From: Acinetobacter pollinis
GTDB lineage: Bacteria; Pseudomonadota; Gammaproteobacteria; Pseudomonadales; Moraxellaceae
Assembly: GCF_015627175.1 (NCBI RefSeq)
Contig: NZ_VTDQ01000001.1
Location: 62,001 to 126,000, forward strand
Length of the DNA: 64,000 bases
Direction: 5' to 3'
Translations under genes and position numbers: made by a program
Shown here: piece by piece, positions 17,698-27,346 of the stretch
Numbering within the stretch: the first letter of the stretch is position 1
Layout of the letters: the number at the start of each line of letters is the position of its first letter
Notes under the pieces: generated by a model
What the model was told of the DNA's origin: nothing
Database searches by the model: none
What the model saw: the letters and a program-made list of their open reading frames with translations, nothing else

Positions 17698-19110
17698 ATG
17701 AGTCAAGGAACCCAGACCAAAGATGTCCCCGAACCAATAAGTAAAGAATATCGTCCTATTCTTTGGCTTGTTGCAATGGGATTTTTTATGCAGCAGTTAG
17801 ATAGCACGATTATTAATACTGCTTTACCTAATATTGCACAAAGCTTGAATGAAAACCCACTCAATATGCAATCGATGATTGTGGCTTATGTACTTGCAAT
17901 GGCTGTCACTATTCCAATTAGCGGATGGGTAACTGATCGGTATGGTATAAAACGAACTTATTTTTTTGCTATTATCTTATTTAGCTTAGCATCGGTTGGC
18001 TGTGCACTGTCTCAGAATCTTACTCTTTTAGTTATATCAAGAGTATTTCAAGGCATCGGAGGGGCACTGTTACAACCCGTCGGCAGATTAACAGTTTTAA
18101 AAGTCATGCCACGTCCTCAACTCTTAGCAGCGCTTAGTTTTGTAAGTATTCCTGGCCTCATTGGTCCACTCATTGGCCCTAGCCTTGGAGGACTGATTGT
18201 AGAATGGATGAGTTGGCATTGGATTTTCTTAATTAATGTGCCTATTGGTATTGTTGGTGCTTTTTTCACGCTCAAAATATTACCCAATATGCGCCAGTCT
18301 CATTTAGAAAACTTCGACTATATTGGTTTTATTTTTGTTGCGACAAGTATGGTCAGCCTATCTCTTGTCCTTGAAAGCATGGTCGACCAAACACGTTCTC
18401 AAGCAAGTATGATTATTCTAATTGTGCTTGGTTTATCTGCAGGTGCTTCTTATTGGCTACATGCTTTACGCCACCATGCACCACTCTTTCATCCGAGTAT
18501 TTTTAAGGTACATACATTTAGCATCGGTATCTTGGGCAATCTATTTGCCAGATTAGGAAATGGTGCTATTCCATTTATAATGCCACTGATGTTACAGGTT
18601 GCATTAGGATTCAATCCAACAATGGCAGGCTTGATGATGATCCCACTTGCTGTGGGTTCTATGCTCATTAAACGCTTTATTACACGTCTTATTTATCGTT
18701 TTGGTTATCGCAGAGTTCTGGTCGTTAATACACTATGTGTAGGGCTAGGTATTGCAAGTTTTGCGTTAATTACACCAAATACGCCAATCTGGTGGCAACT
18801 CATTCATTTCTTTATTTTTGGTATCTTTAACTCTATCCAATTTACAGCAATGAATACCGTCACAATTAAAGACCTTGCACAAGAAGATGCAAGTAGTGGA
18901 AATGGTTTACTCTCCGTAGTACAACAATTGTCGATGAGTATGGGTGTAGCAATTGCAGGTGCCGTACTGAATAATTTTATTCATCTCGATGGCAAGCAGC
19001 ATATGCTTCAATCTTTCCATTATACTTTTTTATGTTTAGGCGCACTCACCGTATGTGCAAGTTGGATCTTTTGGCAACTTAGAAAGTCACCGCAATCTAA
19101 TCGCGCTTAA
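17698..19110 (+). CDS. mdtD: DHA2-family MFS transporter, MdtD-like
   Basis: This is a proton-driven MFS exporter of the 14-helix DHA2 group, in the inner membrane. From memory it aligns along its length with E. coli MdtD: FFMQQLDSTIINTALPNIAQSL at the start, GWVTDRYGIKRTYF (motif A), RVFQGIGGALLQPVGRLTV (near residue 130) and GLIGPLIGPSLGG (motif C). MAGLMMIPLAVGSM and SSGNGLLSVVQQLSMS in the second half also match. It has 470 residues. The natural substrate is unknown, and multidrug export is only inferred from the family. Its TAA stop shares the palindromic TTAA with the stop of the convergent AEC gene. Confidence 0.9.
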   Translation: MSQGTQTKDVPEPISKEYRPILWLVAMGFFMQQLDSTIINTALPNIAQSLNENPLNMQSMIVAYVLAMAVTIPISGWVTDRYGIKRTYFFAIILFSLASVGCALSQNLTLLVISRVFQGIGGALLQPVGRLTVLKVMPRPQLLAALSFVSIPGLIGPLIGPSLGGLIVEWMSWHWIFLINVPIGIVGAFFTLKILPNMRQSHLENFDYIGFIFVATSMVSLSLVLESMVDQTRSQASMIILIVLGLSAGASYWLHALRHHAPLFHPSIFKVHTFSIGILGNLFARLGNGAIPFIMPLMLQVALGFNPTMAGLMMIPLAVGSMLIKRFITRLIYRFGYRRVLVVNTLCVGLGIASFALITPNTPIWWQLIHFFIFGIFNSIQFTAMNTVTIKDLAQEDASSGNGLLSVVQQLSMSMGVAIAGAVLNNFIHLDGKQHMLQSFHYTFLCLGALTVCASWIFWQLRKSPQSNRA

Positions 19111-20030
19111 GACCACCATACTAAAATAAGTGTACTGGCAATGACTAGCCCAAGTACAGTGCTAATAATAGAAGCATTTAGTGCGCGCTTTTCAATTCCA
19201 TAAATATGCCCTAGTACTTGAAACAATGTAGGCATAGGTAGTACAGCGATGAGGGTTGCTATACGCATCATTTCCTTATCTTCACTAAAACTATAAAAGA
19301 GCAAAAATATGAGTGCTGGCATAAGTATGACTTTAAAAATGACAGGACATAATGCCAACCCATCCAAACGTTTGACTTTCACACCTGCGAGGCCACCACC
19401 AATCATGAATAGTGCGATAGGTGCTGCCGCCTGCCCTAACACCTCAAGCGTTTCATCTAGTACCTTAGGTAAAGATATATCTAAGAATAAACAACTAAAT
19501 GCGATTAAAATAGACAAGACCAAAGGACTATGCAAAGCGTTATATACGACTTTTCTAAAGAATAAAGGAAATGCTGTTTTCTCGTAGGCATGAGAATCCG
19601 TCAGAAATAAAACAAGCGTTGTCAAAATAAGACTTTCAAATAAAATAGTATGCGCCAAATATGCAACTGCATCTTTGCCGACAACCATTGGGACAATTGC
19701 AGTACCAATTAATCCAGTATTTGACATGGCAGCCCCAAATGAAAAAATGACTGCCGATGTTAAACGCTGATGGAAAAATCGCTTTAAAATATAATAAGAA
19801 GCAAAAAATATAATAAGTGAAGCAAAGCCATAAATAAGAAAGTATTTAGGCTTCCAAACCTCTTCAAATGTCTGGCCAAGCAATGCATGTAAGAGAAATG
19901 CAGGAAGTGCAACCTTCATGACAAAAGTGCCAAGACTTTTAATTTGTTCGGGGGTGAGTAATCCCCAATTAACACTCAAATACCCAATTAACACTAAGAA
20001 TAATATAGGTAAAATTACTGTGAGGAACAC
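19107..20030 (-). CDS. AEC family transporter (auxin efflux carrier type)
   Basis: This is an inner-membrane carrier of the AEC family, whose bacterial members move organic acids such as malate or malonate, or unknown solutes. The 307 residues form ten hydrophobic segments in two inverted halves, with GAAMSNTGLIGTAIVPMV in the first half and IALFMIGGGLAG after the middle loop, both typical. It is the last gene of a minus-strand cluster TonB receptor - OYE reductase - AEC with gaps of 14 and 34 bases, so it is likely co-transcribed and might move the same compound. Its stop overlaps that of the mdtD-like gene. Confidence 0.88.
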   Translation of the reverse strand: MFLTVILPILFLVLIGYLSVNWGLLTPEQIKSLGTFVMKVALPAFLLHALLGQTFEEVWKPKYFLIYGFASLIIFFASYYILKRFFHQRLTSAVIFSFGAAMSNTGLIGTAIVPMVVGKDAVAYLAHTILFESLILTTLVLFLTDSHAYEKTAFPLFFRKVVYNALHSPLVLSILIAFSCLFLDISLPKVLDETLEVLGQAAAPIALFMIGGGLAGVKVKRLDGLALCPVIFKVILMPALIFLLFYSFSEDKEMMRIATLIAVLPMPTLFQVLGHIYGIEKRALNASIISTVLGLVIASTLILVWWS

Positions 20031-20064
20031 ATTCTTTCTCTATGTATATAGATTACTTTTTGCA

Positions 20065-21174
20065 CTAGAAAGGTTTAAACAACCTTCCGCGATAACCATA
20101 TGGTTCACAACGTAAATATTGAGGAGCAACAGTAACTTCCTCGCCTAAAGCTTCTGCTGCATACCAAGGCCAACGAGGGTTATATTGTATCGCTCTTGCG
20201 ATTGCAATAGCATCTGCTTGATCTTTTTGTAAAATATCTTCAGCTTGTGTAGGTTCTGTAATCAATCCTACCGCAATAATAGGGACTTTTACCTTTGCCT
20301 TAATCTCCTGAGCAAATGTAACCTGATAATTTGGCTTCACATCAATCATTTGATCTCTATGCAAACCACCACTTGAAACATGAATATAAGCTATACCTAA
20401 TCGTTCTAAATGTGCTGACAAATAAATACTCGACTCTAAATCCCAGCCCTCATTTTTCATCCAATCGGTTGCTGAAATGCGAATACCAAGTGGAAAACCT
20501 TTCGGTAAAACTTGTTTAATTTCCTGAATAATTTCGAGAACAAGACGGCATCTATTTTCTAATGAACCACCATATTCATCTTCTCGTATATTTGAAAGTG
20601 GCGATAAAAATTGATGTAACAGATAACCATGTGCTGCATGAATTTCTATAAGCTGAAAACCAACTTGAATAGCACGTCGGGCTGCTTCAACAAAGTCTCT
20701 TTTAATTTTAATAATTTCTTCTGCCCCCAATGCACTTGGTGTTTTACCATTAATCAGAAATGGAATACTACTTGGTGCAACAGTCTGCCAGCCCCCATCA
20801 GCATTTGTAGAATCTTGATTTTTCCAAGGAGCTTCTACAGATGCCTTACGGCCAGCATGTGATAACTGTATAGCAAATGGCATCGGAGAAATTGTACTTA
20901 TTTTACTCAGTACCGTTTGCATTTTTAGAGCTTGGCTATCATTCCATAAACCAAGGTCTGCATCACTAATACGTCCTTCAGGATTAATTGCAGTCGCTTC
21001 AATAATGCATAACCCTGCACCAGAAAGAGCATAATTTGCCCATTGCTGCTCATGCCAAAATTGTATCTCACCTTCAAGAGTTGCAGCATACTGACACATA
21101 GGTGCAATACATATTTTATTTGCTAATTCAAGCTGGTCTAGAACAAATGGTTTAAACAGCAATGACTTCATCAT
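20065..21174 (-). CDS. Old yellow enzyme family NADH:flavin oxidoreductase (YqjM-like)
   Basis: This is an FMN-dependent ene-reductase of the thermophilic-like/YqjM class, which reduces activated C=C bonds of enals, enones and related compounds. The signature IAPMCQYAA carries Cys27 and Tyr29, which tune FMN in YqjM enzymes. HAGRKAS is near residue 106. The active-site region IEIHAAHGYLLHQFLSP is followed by NIREDEYGGSLENRCR. AVGLITEP and IARAIQYNPRWPW are near the C-terminus. The 369 residues are complete. It lies 14 bases after the TonB receptor gene and before AEC in the same direction, suggesting one operon that takes up and reduces a particular substrate. That substrate is not known. Confidence 0.92.
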   Translation of the reverse strand: MMKSLLFKPFVLDQLELANKICIAPMCQYAATLEGEIQFWHEQQWANYALSGAGLCIIEATAINPEGRISDADLGLWNDSQALKMQTVLSKISTISPMPFAIQLSHAGRKASVEAPWKNQDSTNADGGWQTVAPSSIPFLINGKTPSALGAEEIIKIKRDFVEAARRAIQVGFQLIEIHAAHGYLLHQFLSPLSNIREDEYGGSLENRCRLVLEIIQEIKQVLPKGFPLGIRISATDWMKNEGWDLESSIYLSAHLERLGIAYIHVSSGGLHRDQMIDVKPNYQVTFAQEIKAKVKVPIIAVGLITEPTQAEDILQKDQADAIAIARAIQYNPRWPWYAAEALGEEVTVAPQYLRCEPYGYRGRLFKPF

Positions 21175-21188
21175 GTTATACGCTCTAT

Positions 21189-23351
21189 TTAAAACTGCTT
21201 ACTAATGCTTAAACCAGCACTCCAATTACGACCATCTGCAGGTTCAAAATAACGATTTGCAGATTTACCATTCACTACTGTAGAGTCATTTACAATGACC
21301 GAACCGATATAATTCTTATCAAATAAATTATCTACACGTGCATAGGTGTTTACAGACCAATCCTTGTATTTATAAGCATAACCAACATCGATAGCAGTGA
21401 CTGTATAACTTGGTGCAGTGTCAGTATTCTGATCATTAACGTAGATTTTATCCATATAACGAACATCGACTCCTGCATGAAAACCAGTTTCAGGTTTCCA
21501 ACCTAAACTTGCAAATCCCTGACTCTTTGCAACTCCTGGTATGTAATTTCCTTTTTGAATCGCGCTCACACCTGTATTTGCAGCAACATCAGCATCAAAA
21601 GTTGCATCTAGATAACTATAACTTGCCTGTGCAGTTAAATCTTTCCATAGCTTTTTATTCCAAGATACTTCTATACCTTGGCGTAGTGTTTTATCTGCAT
21701 TCCTGAAGGTTGCTCGCCCATTGCTACTGCCTGCTGAGACAATGTCATTCTTCGTTTTACTCATAAACCCTGTCAAAGCAAAAATACCAAATTGATTATC
21801 TGCTTTTAAGCCAATTTCATAGTTATCACTGGTCGAAGGTTTTAGTGCAAAGTTAAAACCGGCACTTCCATCAGCATTATAAGCCATTTCAGTGAATGTC
21901 GGTGTTTCAAAACCTTTTGCATAACTGGTATATGCCAGTACATTTGGCGTAATTTTCCAACTGAGTGCAATTGAAGGTAAAGCATGGTTATAATTTGTCT
22001 TACCGCTATTGTCTCCATTACTTAGATAATGGTCTTTAGACTTATAGTGAACATTGCTATAACGCAATCCCGTATCTACGCGCCAAGTAGGTAAAAATTG
22101 CCAAGATGCTTGAATATAAGGGTCTGCATTCCAAAGTGTATTATTTTCATTACGGCGAATATTTCCTTTCTCGCCCAAGTTATAATCTGTGGCTGCGGTA
22201 TTTTTTGCAGATCTTGTAAAGTTTTCATAACCTTTACGATCTTCATCCATTGCATCTAAAGCCAAACCTGCATTAATGGTCGTATTTGGTAAGAGCTCTT
22301 TCCCTGTCCAACGAAAGTCTGCGCCATAATAAGTCCGATCAAAGTCAATCACACCACCAGCATGATTAATACTTCCACGTTGCGTTGTATTTGGAATAGA
22401 CTGATACTGTGTTACTTGACGGTTTCCAACATACCCCATCGCGTATACACTGTTATGGTCATCAATTGGCTTTGACCATGTAAGACCTGTTTGCGTTTGC
22501 TCTAAATCTTTTCTGGTATTATATGTTAAGACACCAGTCTGAACCTGTTTTGGATTGCTTAACCATTGTGCTTTCGTTAAACCCATCGGATCAGCTGCAT
22601 GAATTTTAACGTAATTCGTTACCCAGTTAATTTTACTGCCATCATCTAGATTCCATGTGAGTTTAGCATTATTTAATACTTTATTGGCTGCGCTATGATC
22701 ACGATAGCCATCTGTATTGAAATATGAAGAGCTAATGACATAAGCAGGTTGTGAAGCTGTTTTTGCACCACCCTGTAAAATTAGACCTGTATGATTACTA
22801 TTATGACTACCACCACCATAATTTAAAGTGATCGAATCTTTTCCTTGACCTTCTTTTGTCTCGGCAAGCAATACACCGCCTGATGAGTTTCCGTATAAAG
22901 AAGAAAATGGACCCGTTAGTACCTCTACATGATCTAAGCTATTTAAATCAATATTTGATGTCTGTCCTTGACCATCAGGCATCGTTGCAGGAATGCCATC
23001 GACATAAATGCGGATGCCTCGAACACCAAATGTTGCTCTTGCACCAAACCCACGCATTGATAACTGTAAATCTTGTGCATAGTTTTGACGATTATTTAAT
23101 TGAAGACTTGGAATCCCCTGTACAACCTCAGTCAGATTTACACCAATATTATCAGTTTGTTTTGGCATATCTATTCTATAAATAGAAGCTGGTGTATTTA
23201 AATAACTGGTTCCCGTTCTTGTCGCTTCTGCAGTAATTGTGGGTAATTCTTTTACACTATTGGTGATATCGTCTGCATAAAGATTTTGGCAAATACATAC
23301 TGAAATAAATAGAAGTGGTGTATTCCATGGCATAGTTATAAGCGAACGCAT
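21189..23351 (-). CDS. TonB-dependent outer-membrane receptor
   Basis: This is an active transporter that uses TonB energy to import a scarce ligand across the outer membrane. A signal peptide ends near LYA-DD (start ATG 23351 with SD AAAGGA, or ATG 23333). The plug domain follows (ELPTITAEATRTGT, a possible TonB box, then GIPSLQLNNRQNYAQDLQLS and RGFGARATFGVRGIRIYVDG with GPFSSLYGNSSGGV). The beta-barrel runs to the terminal SAGLSISKQF, ending in Phe. Its 720 residues are in the range of siderophore or vitamin receptors. I see no Fur box upstream, and the linked ene-reductase and AEC permease argue for an organic ligand rather than a classical siderophore. Confidence 0.93.
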   Translation of the reverse strand: MRSLITMPWNTPLLFISVCICQNLYADDITNSVKELPTITAEATRTGTSYLNTPASIYRIDMPKQTDNIGVNLTEVVQGIPSLQLNNRQNYAQDLQLSMRGFGARATFGVRGIRIYVDGIPATMPDGQGQTSNIDLNSLDHVEVLTGPFSSLYGNSSGGVLLAETKEGQGKDSITLNYGGGSHNSNHTGLILQGGAKTASQPAYVISSSYFNTDGYRDHSAANKVLNNAKLTWNLDDGSKINWVTNYVKIHAADPMGLTKAQWLSNPKQVQTGVLTYNTRKDLEQTQTGLTWSKPIDDHNSVYAMGYVGNRQVTQYQSIPNTTQRGSINHAGGVIDFDRTYYGADFRWTGKELLPNTTINAGLALDAMDEDRKGYENFTRSAKNTAATDYNLGEKGNIRRNENNTLWNADPYIQASWQFLPTWRVDTGLRYSNVHYKSKDHYLSNGDNSGKTNYNHALPSIALSWKITPNVLAYTSYAKGFETPTFTEMAYNADGSAGFNFALKPSTSDNYEIGLKADNQFGIFALTGFMSKTKNDIVSAGSSNGRATFRNADKTLRQGIEVSWNKKLWKDLTAQASYSYLDATFDADVAANTGVSAIQKGNYIPGVAKSQGFASLGWKPETGFHAGVDVRYMDKIYVNDQNTDTAPSYTVTAIDVGYAYKYKDWSVNTYARVDNLFDKNYIGSVIVNDSTVVNGKSANRYFEPADGRNWSAGLSISKQF

Positions 23352-23546
23352 GCTTGATCCTTTAAGATTCTTGTGAATATATTTTAAAATAAATCAAATA
23401 CATTGTAACACTTATATAACGATTAAAATCGATGATTCATATTTTCTATGGAATTCAAAACTATCATTTTTTATAAACTATAGTGATTTACAATATGTCG
23501 TTTACGATCATGTTAAAATAGATTTTTCATGTCATGATTTTATACT

Positions 23547-24368
23547 ATGCCTGAACTTCCTGAAGTTGAAACCACCAAAACCAGTTTGCTACCACTTATT
23601 GGCAAAACTGTCACTTCTGTGAGTGTTAGACAACCTCAATTACGTTGGAAAATACCTGAAGATGTAAATACCCTTGTTGGGCAAAAACTGGTTAAATTAT
23701 CGCGTCGTTCTAAATACATTATTGCCTCATTCGAACAACAAAGTATGCTTTGGCATTTGGGTATGTCTGGAAGCTTTAGAATTTGTAATGCCGATGAACC
23801 ACTCAGAAAACATGATCACTTCATTCTTCATTTCAAAGATATAGAGTTACGCTATCATGATCCGCGTCGTTTTGGTTGTATTTTATGGGCTAATGAAGAA
23901 ACTGAAAAAAATTTAATTTCAAAATTAGGGCCTGAGCCATTGAGTGAAAGCTTTAATGCAGAATATCTTGCAGATAAATTAAAAACAAAAAAAACAGCCA
24001 TTAAAGTTTCTCTTATGGATAATCACATCGTTGTGGGAGTCGGTAATATCTATGCCACTGAAAGCTTGTTTAATCTAGGTATTCATCCGGCTCAGCCAGC
24101 AAATACGCTAACACATATACAAATTGAAAAACTTGTAATCGAAATTAAAAGAATTCTAAAACAAGCCATTGAGCTAGGTGGGTCTACCCTTCGTGACTAT
24201 ACCAATGCAAATGGGGAAAATGGTTACTTTCAACAAACTTTACTTGCATATGGACGAGCAGGTGAAATGTGCATTAACTGTGAAACCACCTTAGAGAACC
24301 TCAAACTTGGACAACGTGCAAGTGTGTTTTGCCCCCAATGTCAGCCTTTAAAAATTAAAATGGTGTAA
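23547..24368 (+). CDS. mutM: Formamidopyrimidine-DNA glycosylase
   Basis: MutM (Fpg) excises 8-oxoguanine and formamidopyrimidines and cuts the abasic site. Mature Pro2 and Glu3 of PELPEVETTK are the catalytic residues. LSRRSKYII carries the conserved Lys near residue 58. HLGMSG lies near residue 73, and VGVGNIYATESLF near residue 165. The C-terminal zinc finger has the pattern C-x2-C-x16-C-x2-C (CINC ... CPQC). Length 273 is normal. It is two bases from ppiC, a compact pair expected to be co-transcribed. Confidence 0.97.
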   Translation: MPELPEVETTKTSLLPLIGKTVTSVSVRQPQLRWKIPEDVNTLVGQKLVKLSRRSKYIIASFEQQSMLWHLGMSGSFRICNADEPLRKHDHFILHFKDIELRYHDPRRFGCILWANEETEKNLISKLGPEPLSESFNAEYLADKLKTKKTAIKVSLMDNHIVVGVGNIYATESLFNLGIHPAQPANTLTHIQIEKLVIEIKRILKQAIELGGSTLRDYTNANGENGYFQQTLLAYGRAGEMCINCETTLENLKLGQRASVFCPQCQPLKIKMV

Positions 24369-24370
24369 TT

Positions 24371-24655
24371 ATGAAAACAGCAATTGTTCGCCATATTCTC
24401 GTCAAAGACATCGAGCTTGCACAGCAACTTAAAGAAAAACTTGCACGTGGCAGTGAGTTTGGAAAACTTGCAAAACAACACTCTACATGCAACTCTGCCA
24501 AACGTGGTGGGGAGTTAGGTGAAGTTAAACAAGGACAGCTTGTTCCTGTTATTGATAAACTTGTTTTTTCAGCCCCTGAGAAAGTGATTCAAGGCCCTGT
24601 AAAAAGTAAGTTTGGATACCATTTGGTTGAAGTCAAATTTCGCATGGATTTCTAA
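24371..24655 (+). CDS. ppiC: Parvulin-type peptidyl-prolyl cis-trans isomerase C
   Basis: PpiC is a small cytosolic parvulin that accelerates prolyl isomerisation. The single domain fills its 94 residues: VRHILVKDIELAQQL, the GSEFGKLAKQHSTCNSAKRGGELG core, and KSKFGYHLVEVK at the end. There is no signal peptide or SurA-type extension. It starts two bases after mutM and is followed by an intrinsic terminator. Confidence 0.95.
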   Translation: MKTAIVRHILVKDIELAQQLKEKLARGSEFGKLAKQHSTCNSAKRGGELGEVKQGQLVPVIDKLVFSAPEKVIQGPVKSKFGYHLVEVKFRMDF

Positions 24656-24660
24656 AAAAA

Positions 24661-24690
24661 TAAAAGGCCATAATGGCCTTTTATTTTTTG
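24661..24690. terminator. Bidirectional terminator between ppiC and mscL
   Basis: TAAAAGGCCA and TGGCCTTTTA (24661-24683) pair around TAA, with an A-run on the left and a T-run on the right. It serves ppiC on plus and mscL on minus. Confidence 0.85.
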
Positions 24691-24696
24691 ATGGTC

Positions 24697-25137
24697 TTAC
24701 GCATCTTTACGTGCTTTTAACTCATCACGGATTTCACGAAGCAATTGAATATCTTCTGGTGTTGGTGCTGGTTTAGCAGGCTCAGCTTCTTCTTTACGGC
24801 GCATCTTGTTAATGAGTTTTACCATTAAAAATACAACCCAAGCCAAGATCAAGAAATTAATTAAAATTGTCAGGAAGTTACCATACGTTAATACGTTTAC
24901 CCCTGCTTTTTGTAATTCAGCTAACGTTTGCAGATTATTTGGATTTTTTCCAAGAATAATAAATTTTTGTGTAAAATCGACCCCACCTCCAGTAATCATA
25001 GTAATAATTGGCATGATGACATCTTTTACCAAAGAGTCGACAATTTTACCAAAAGCACCACCAATAATTACACCCACTGCAAGGTCAATCATATTACCTT
25101 TAACAGCAAATTCACGGAATTCTTTCATTATACTCAT
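24697..25137 (-). CDS. mscL: Large-conductance mechanosensitive channel
   Basis: MscL is an inner-membrane homopentamer that opens on membrane tension and releases solutes in hypo-osmotic shock. The N-terminal amphipathic helix [20 protein letters not shown] leads into TM1 with [16 protein letters not shown], the pore constriction. The periplasmic loop is longer than in E. coli. TM2 is [19 protein letters not shown], followed by the charged cluster [14 protein letters not shown] and a C-terminal helix. Length 146 is at the upper normal range. The start ATG 25137 is four codons before an alternative Met at position 4. Confidence 0.95.
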   Translation of the reverse strand: MSIMKEFREFAVKGNMIDLAVGVIIGGAFGKIVDSLVKDVIMPIITMITGGGVDFTQKFIILGKNPNNLQTLAELQKAGVNVLTYGNFLTILINFLILAWVVFLMVKLINKMRRKEEAEPAKPAPTPEDIQLLREIRDELKARKDA

Positions 25138-25293
25138 TGATGCGTCTCCACAATTTTTATTCGTTCGTTCAGCTTACACTATTGTTAAAATTTAAATAAA
25201 ATAAGCTCTTATTATTACCGTCTAATTTAATCTTTTTTTAAAATAAAGAAAAGCAATAGACACTTAAAATGAACAATTAGATATTATTCAAAC

Positions 25294-25325
25294 AAAAGAG
25301 CCACTCGTTAAGAGTAGCTCTTTTT
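25294..25325 (-). terminator. Intrinsic terminator after typA
   Basis: On the minus strand AAAAAGAGCTACTC and GAGTGGCTCTTTTGTTTG pair with one mismatch around TTAA or similar and end in a T-run. It sits 14 bases beyond the typA stop. Confidence 0.75.
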
Positions 25326-25338
25326 AAACCTTATCGAA

Positions 25339-27177
25339 TTACTTCGCGCGGTTACGTTTACGCTCATTCTCTGTTAAGAATTTTTTACGTACACGAATAG
25401 ACTTAGGCGTTACTTCTACAAGTTCATCATCTTGAATGAATTCTAGTGCTTGCTCTAATGTCATACGAATAGCAGGCGTTAATGTTAATGCTTCATCTGT
25501 ACCAGATGCACGCATGTTTGTTAACTGTTTTGCTTTCGTTGGATTCACTGTCATATCGTCAGAACGCGCATTAATACCCACGATCATCCCTTCATACACT
25601 TCTAACTGTGGCTCTGCAAAAAGACGACCACGGTCTTGTAAAGTGAATAAAGCAAACGCTAAACATGTACCATTTACCATAGAGATAAGTACACCATTTT
25701 GACGTTGTGCAACAGCACCTTGCTTCGCTTTACCATAGTGAGAGAAGCTTGATGTCATAATTCCCGAACCAGAAGTAATGGTTAAGAACTCTGAACGGAA
25801 ACCGATTAAACCACGAGACGGTACAGTTGCTTCAATACGGATACGACCTTTACCGTCGAGTTCCATATTAGTCATTTCACCTTTACGGTTACCCATCTGC
25901 TCCATGATCGCACCTTGATGTTGCTCTTCAACATCAAAAGTTACGTTTTCATATGGTTCTTGAAGTTCGCCATCAATCTCTTTCATGATTACTTCAGGAC
26001 GAGATACACCCATCTCGAAACCTTCACGGCGCATGTTTTCAATTAATACAGATAAGTGAAGCTCACCACGACCAGAAACTTTGAAACGGTCTGGACTGTC
26101 TGTATCTTCTACACGTAGTGCAACGTTATGAATTAACTCACGATCTAGACGCTCACGAATATTACGCGACGTTACAAATTTACCTTCACGACCAGCAAAT
26201 GGAGAGTTATTCACTTGGAACGTCATCGATACTGTAGGCTCATCTACAGACAATGGCGGTAATGCTTCAACGTTTTTCGGATCACAAATTGTGTCAGAAA
26301 TGTTAAGTGCATCGATACCCGTAATACATACAATGTCACCTGCACCAGCAGATTCAACATCTACACGATCAAGACCGTGGTAACCCATAATTTTTAAGAT
26401 ACGACCGTTACGCGTCTTACCTTCTTTATCAACTACAGTTACTGGCGTGTTTAACTTAACAGAACCACGTTGAATACGACCAATACCAATAACACCCACA
26501 AAACTATTATAGTCTAGTGATGAAATTTGCATTTGGAATGGACCATCTGCGTCTACTTTAGGTGGTTCAACGATGTCTACGATTGTCTCAAACAATGGTG
26601 TCATGTCTGGCGCCAAGTTATCTACTTCACGACCAGCAATACCGTTTAGACCAGAAGCATAAACAACTGGGAAATCAAGCTGTTCATCAGTTGCGCCTAA
26701 GTTATCAAATAAATCAAATACTTGATCCATTACCCAATCAGGACGTGCACCTGGACGGTCAACTTTGTTTAAAACAACAATTGGTTTTAGACCACGAGCA
26801 AACGCTTTTGAAGTTACAAAGCGTGTTTGTGGCATTGGGCCATCTTGTGAATCAACTAAAAGTAATACACAGTCAACCATAGACATTACACGTTCAACTT
26901 CTCCACCGAAGTCCGCGTGTCCTGGGGTGTCCACAATATTAATGCGGTAAGTTGTATCCGTACGTTTATCTAACCAAGTAATCGCAGTATTCTTTGCAAG
27001 AATGGTAATACCACGTTCACTTTCTAGCGCATTCGAGTCCATGACACGCTCAATCTCGCCAGCACGTTCGCCGAGTGCGCCAGATTGTTGTAAAAGTTTA
27101 TCGACTAACGTTGTTTTACCGTGGTCAACGTGCGCAATAATTGCGATATTGCGGAGATTTTTAATATCTAATGACAT
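25339..27177 (-). CDS. typA: Ribosome-associated translational GTPase TypA/BipA
   Basis: TypA (BipA) is an EF-G-like GTPase that assists 50S assembly and stress adaptation at low temperature. G1 is [14 protein letters not shown] at residues 15-28. G2 lies at [13 protein letters not shown]3 at [21 protein letters not shown] and G4 at [12 protein letters not shown]. The EF-G domain V-like part and the unique C-terminal domain follow, the latter with [16 protein letters not shown] near 550 and a basic end RKRNRAK. At 612 residues it is normal length. It appears monocistronic with its own terminator. Confidence 0.97.
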   Translation of the reverse strand: MSLDIKNLRNIAIIAHVDHGKTTLVDKLLQQSGALGERAGEIERVMDSNALESERGITILAKNTAITWLDKRTDTTYRINIVDTPGHADFGGEVERVMSMVDCVLLLVDSQDGPMPQTRFVTSKAFARGLKPIVVLNKVDRPGARPDWVMDQVFDLFDNLGATDEQLDFPVVYASGLNGIAGREVDNLAPDMTPLFETIVDIVEPPKVDADGPFQMQISSLDYNSFVGVIGIGRIQRGSVKLNTPVTVVDKEGKTRNGRILKIMGYHGLDRVDVESAGAGDIVCITGIDALNISDTICDPKNVEALPPLSVDEPTVSMTFQVNNSPFAGREGKFVTSRNIRERLDRELIHNVALRVEDTDSPDRFKVSGRGELHLSVLIENMRREGFEMGVSRPEVIMKEIDGELQEPYENVTFDVEEQHQGAIMEQMGNRKGEMTNMELDGKGRIRIEATVPSRGLIGFRSEFLTITSGSGIMTSSFSHYGKAKQGAVAQRQNGVLISMVNGTCLAFALFTLQDRGRLFAEPQLEVYEGMIVGINARSDDMTVNPTKAKQLTNMRASGTDEALTLTPAIRMTLEQALEFIQDDELVEVTPKSIRVRKKFLTENERKRNRAK

Positions 27178-27346
27178 GAATTTCGATACGCCTAAAATTT
27201 GAGGGCAAATTATACAAAAAAACTCTACTATTTAGTAGTGACATCTAATTGACAAGTGCATTTTTTTAAATACAGTAACATGTTTTATTTTGTAAAGACA
27301 TGTAAGTCGATTAGAATAGTGACATCTCTATTTATACCATACTTTT

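Noticed and set aside
23352..23546. Fur box for the TonB receptor
   Set aside because: No 19-bp GATAAT-type dyad is visible; only a short CGATT/AATCG dyad.
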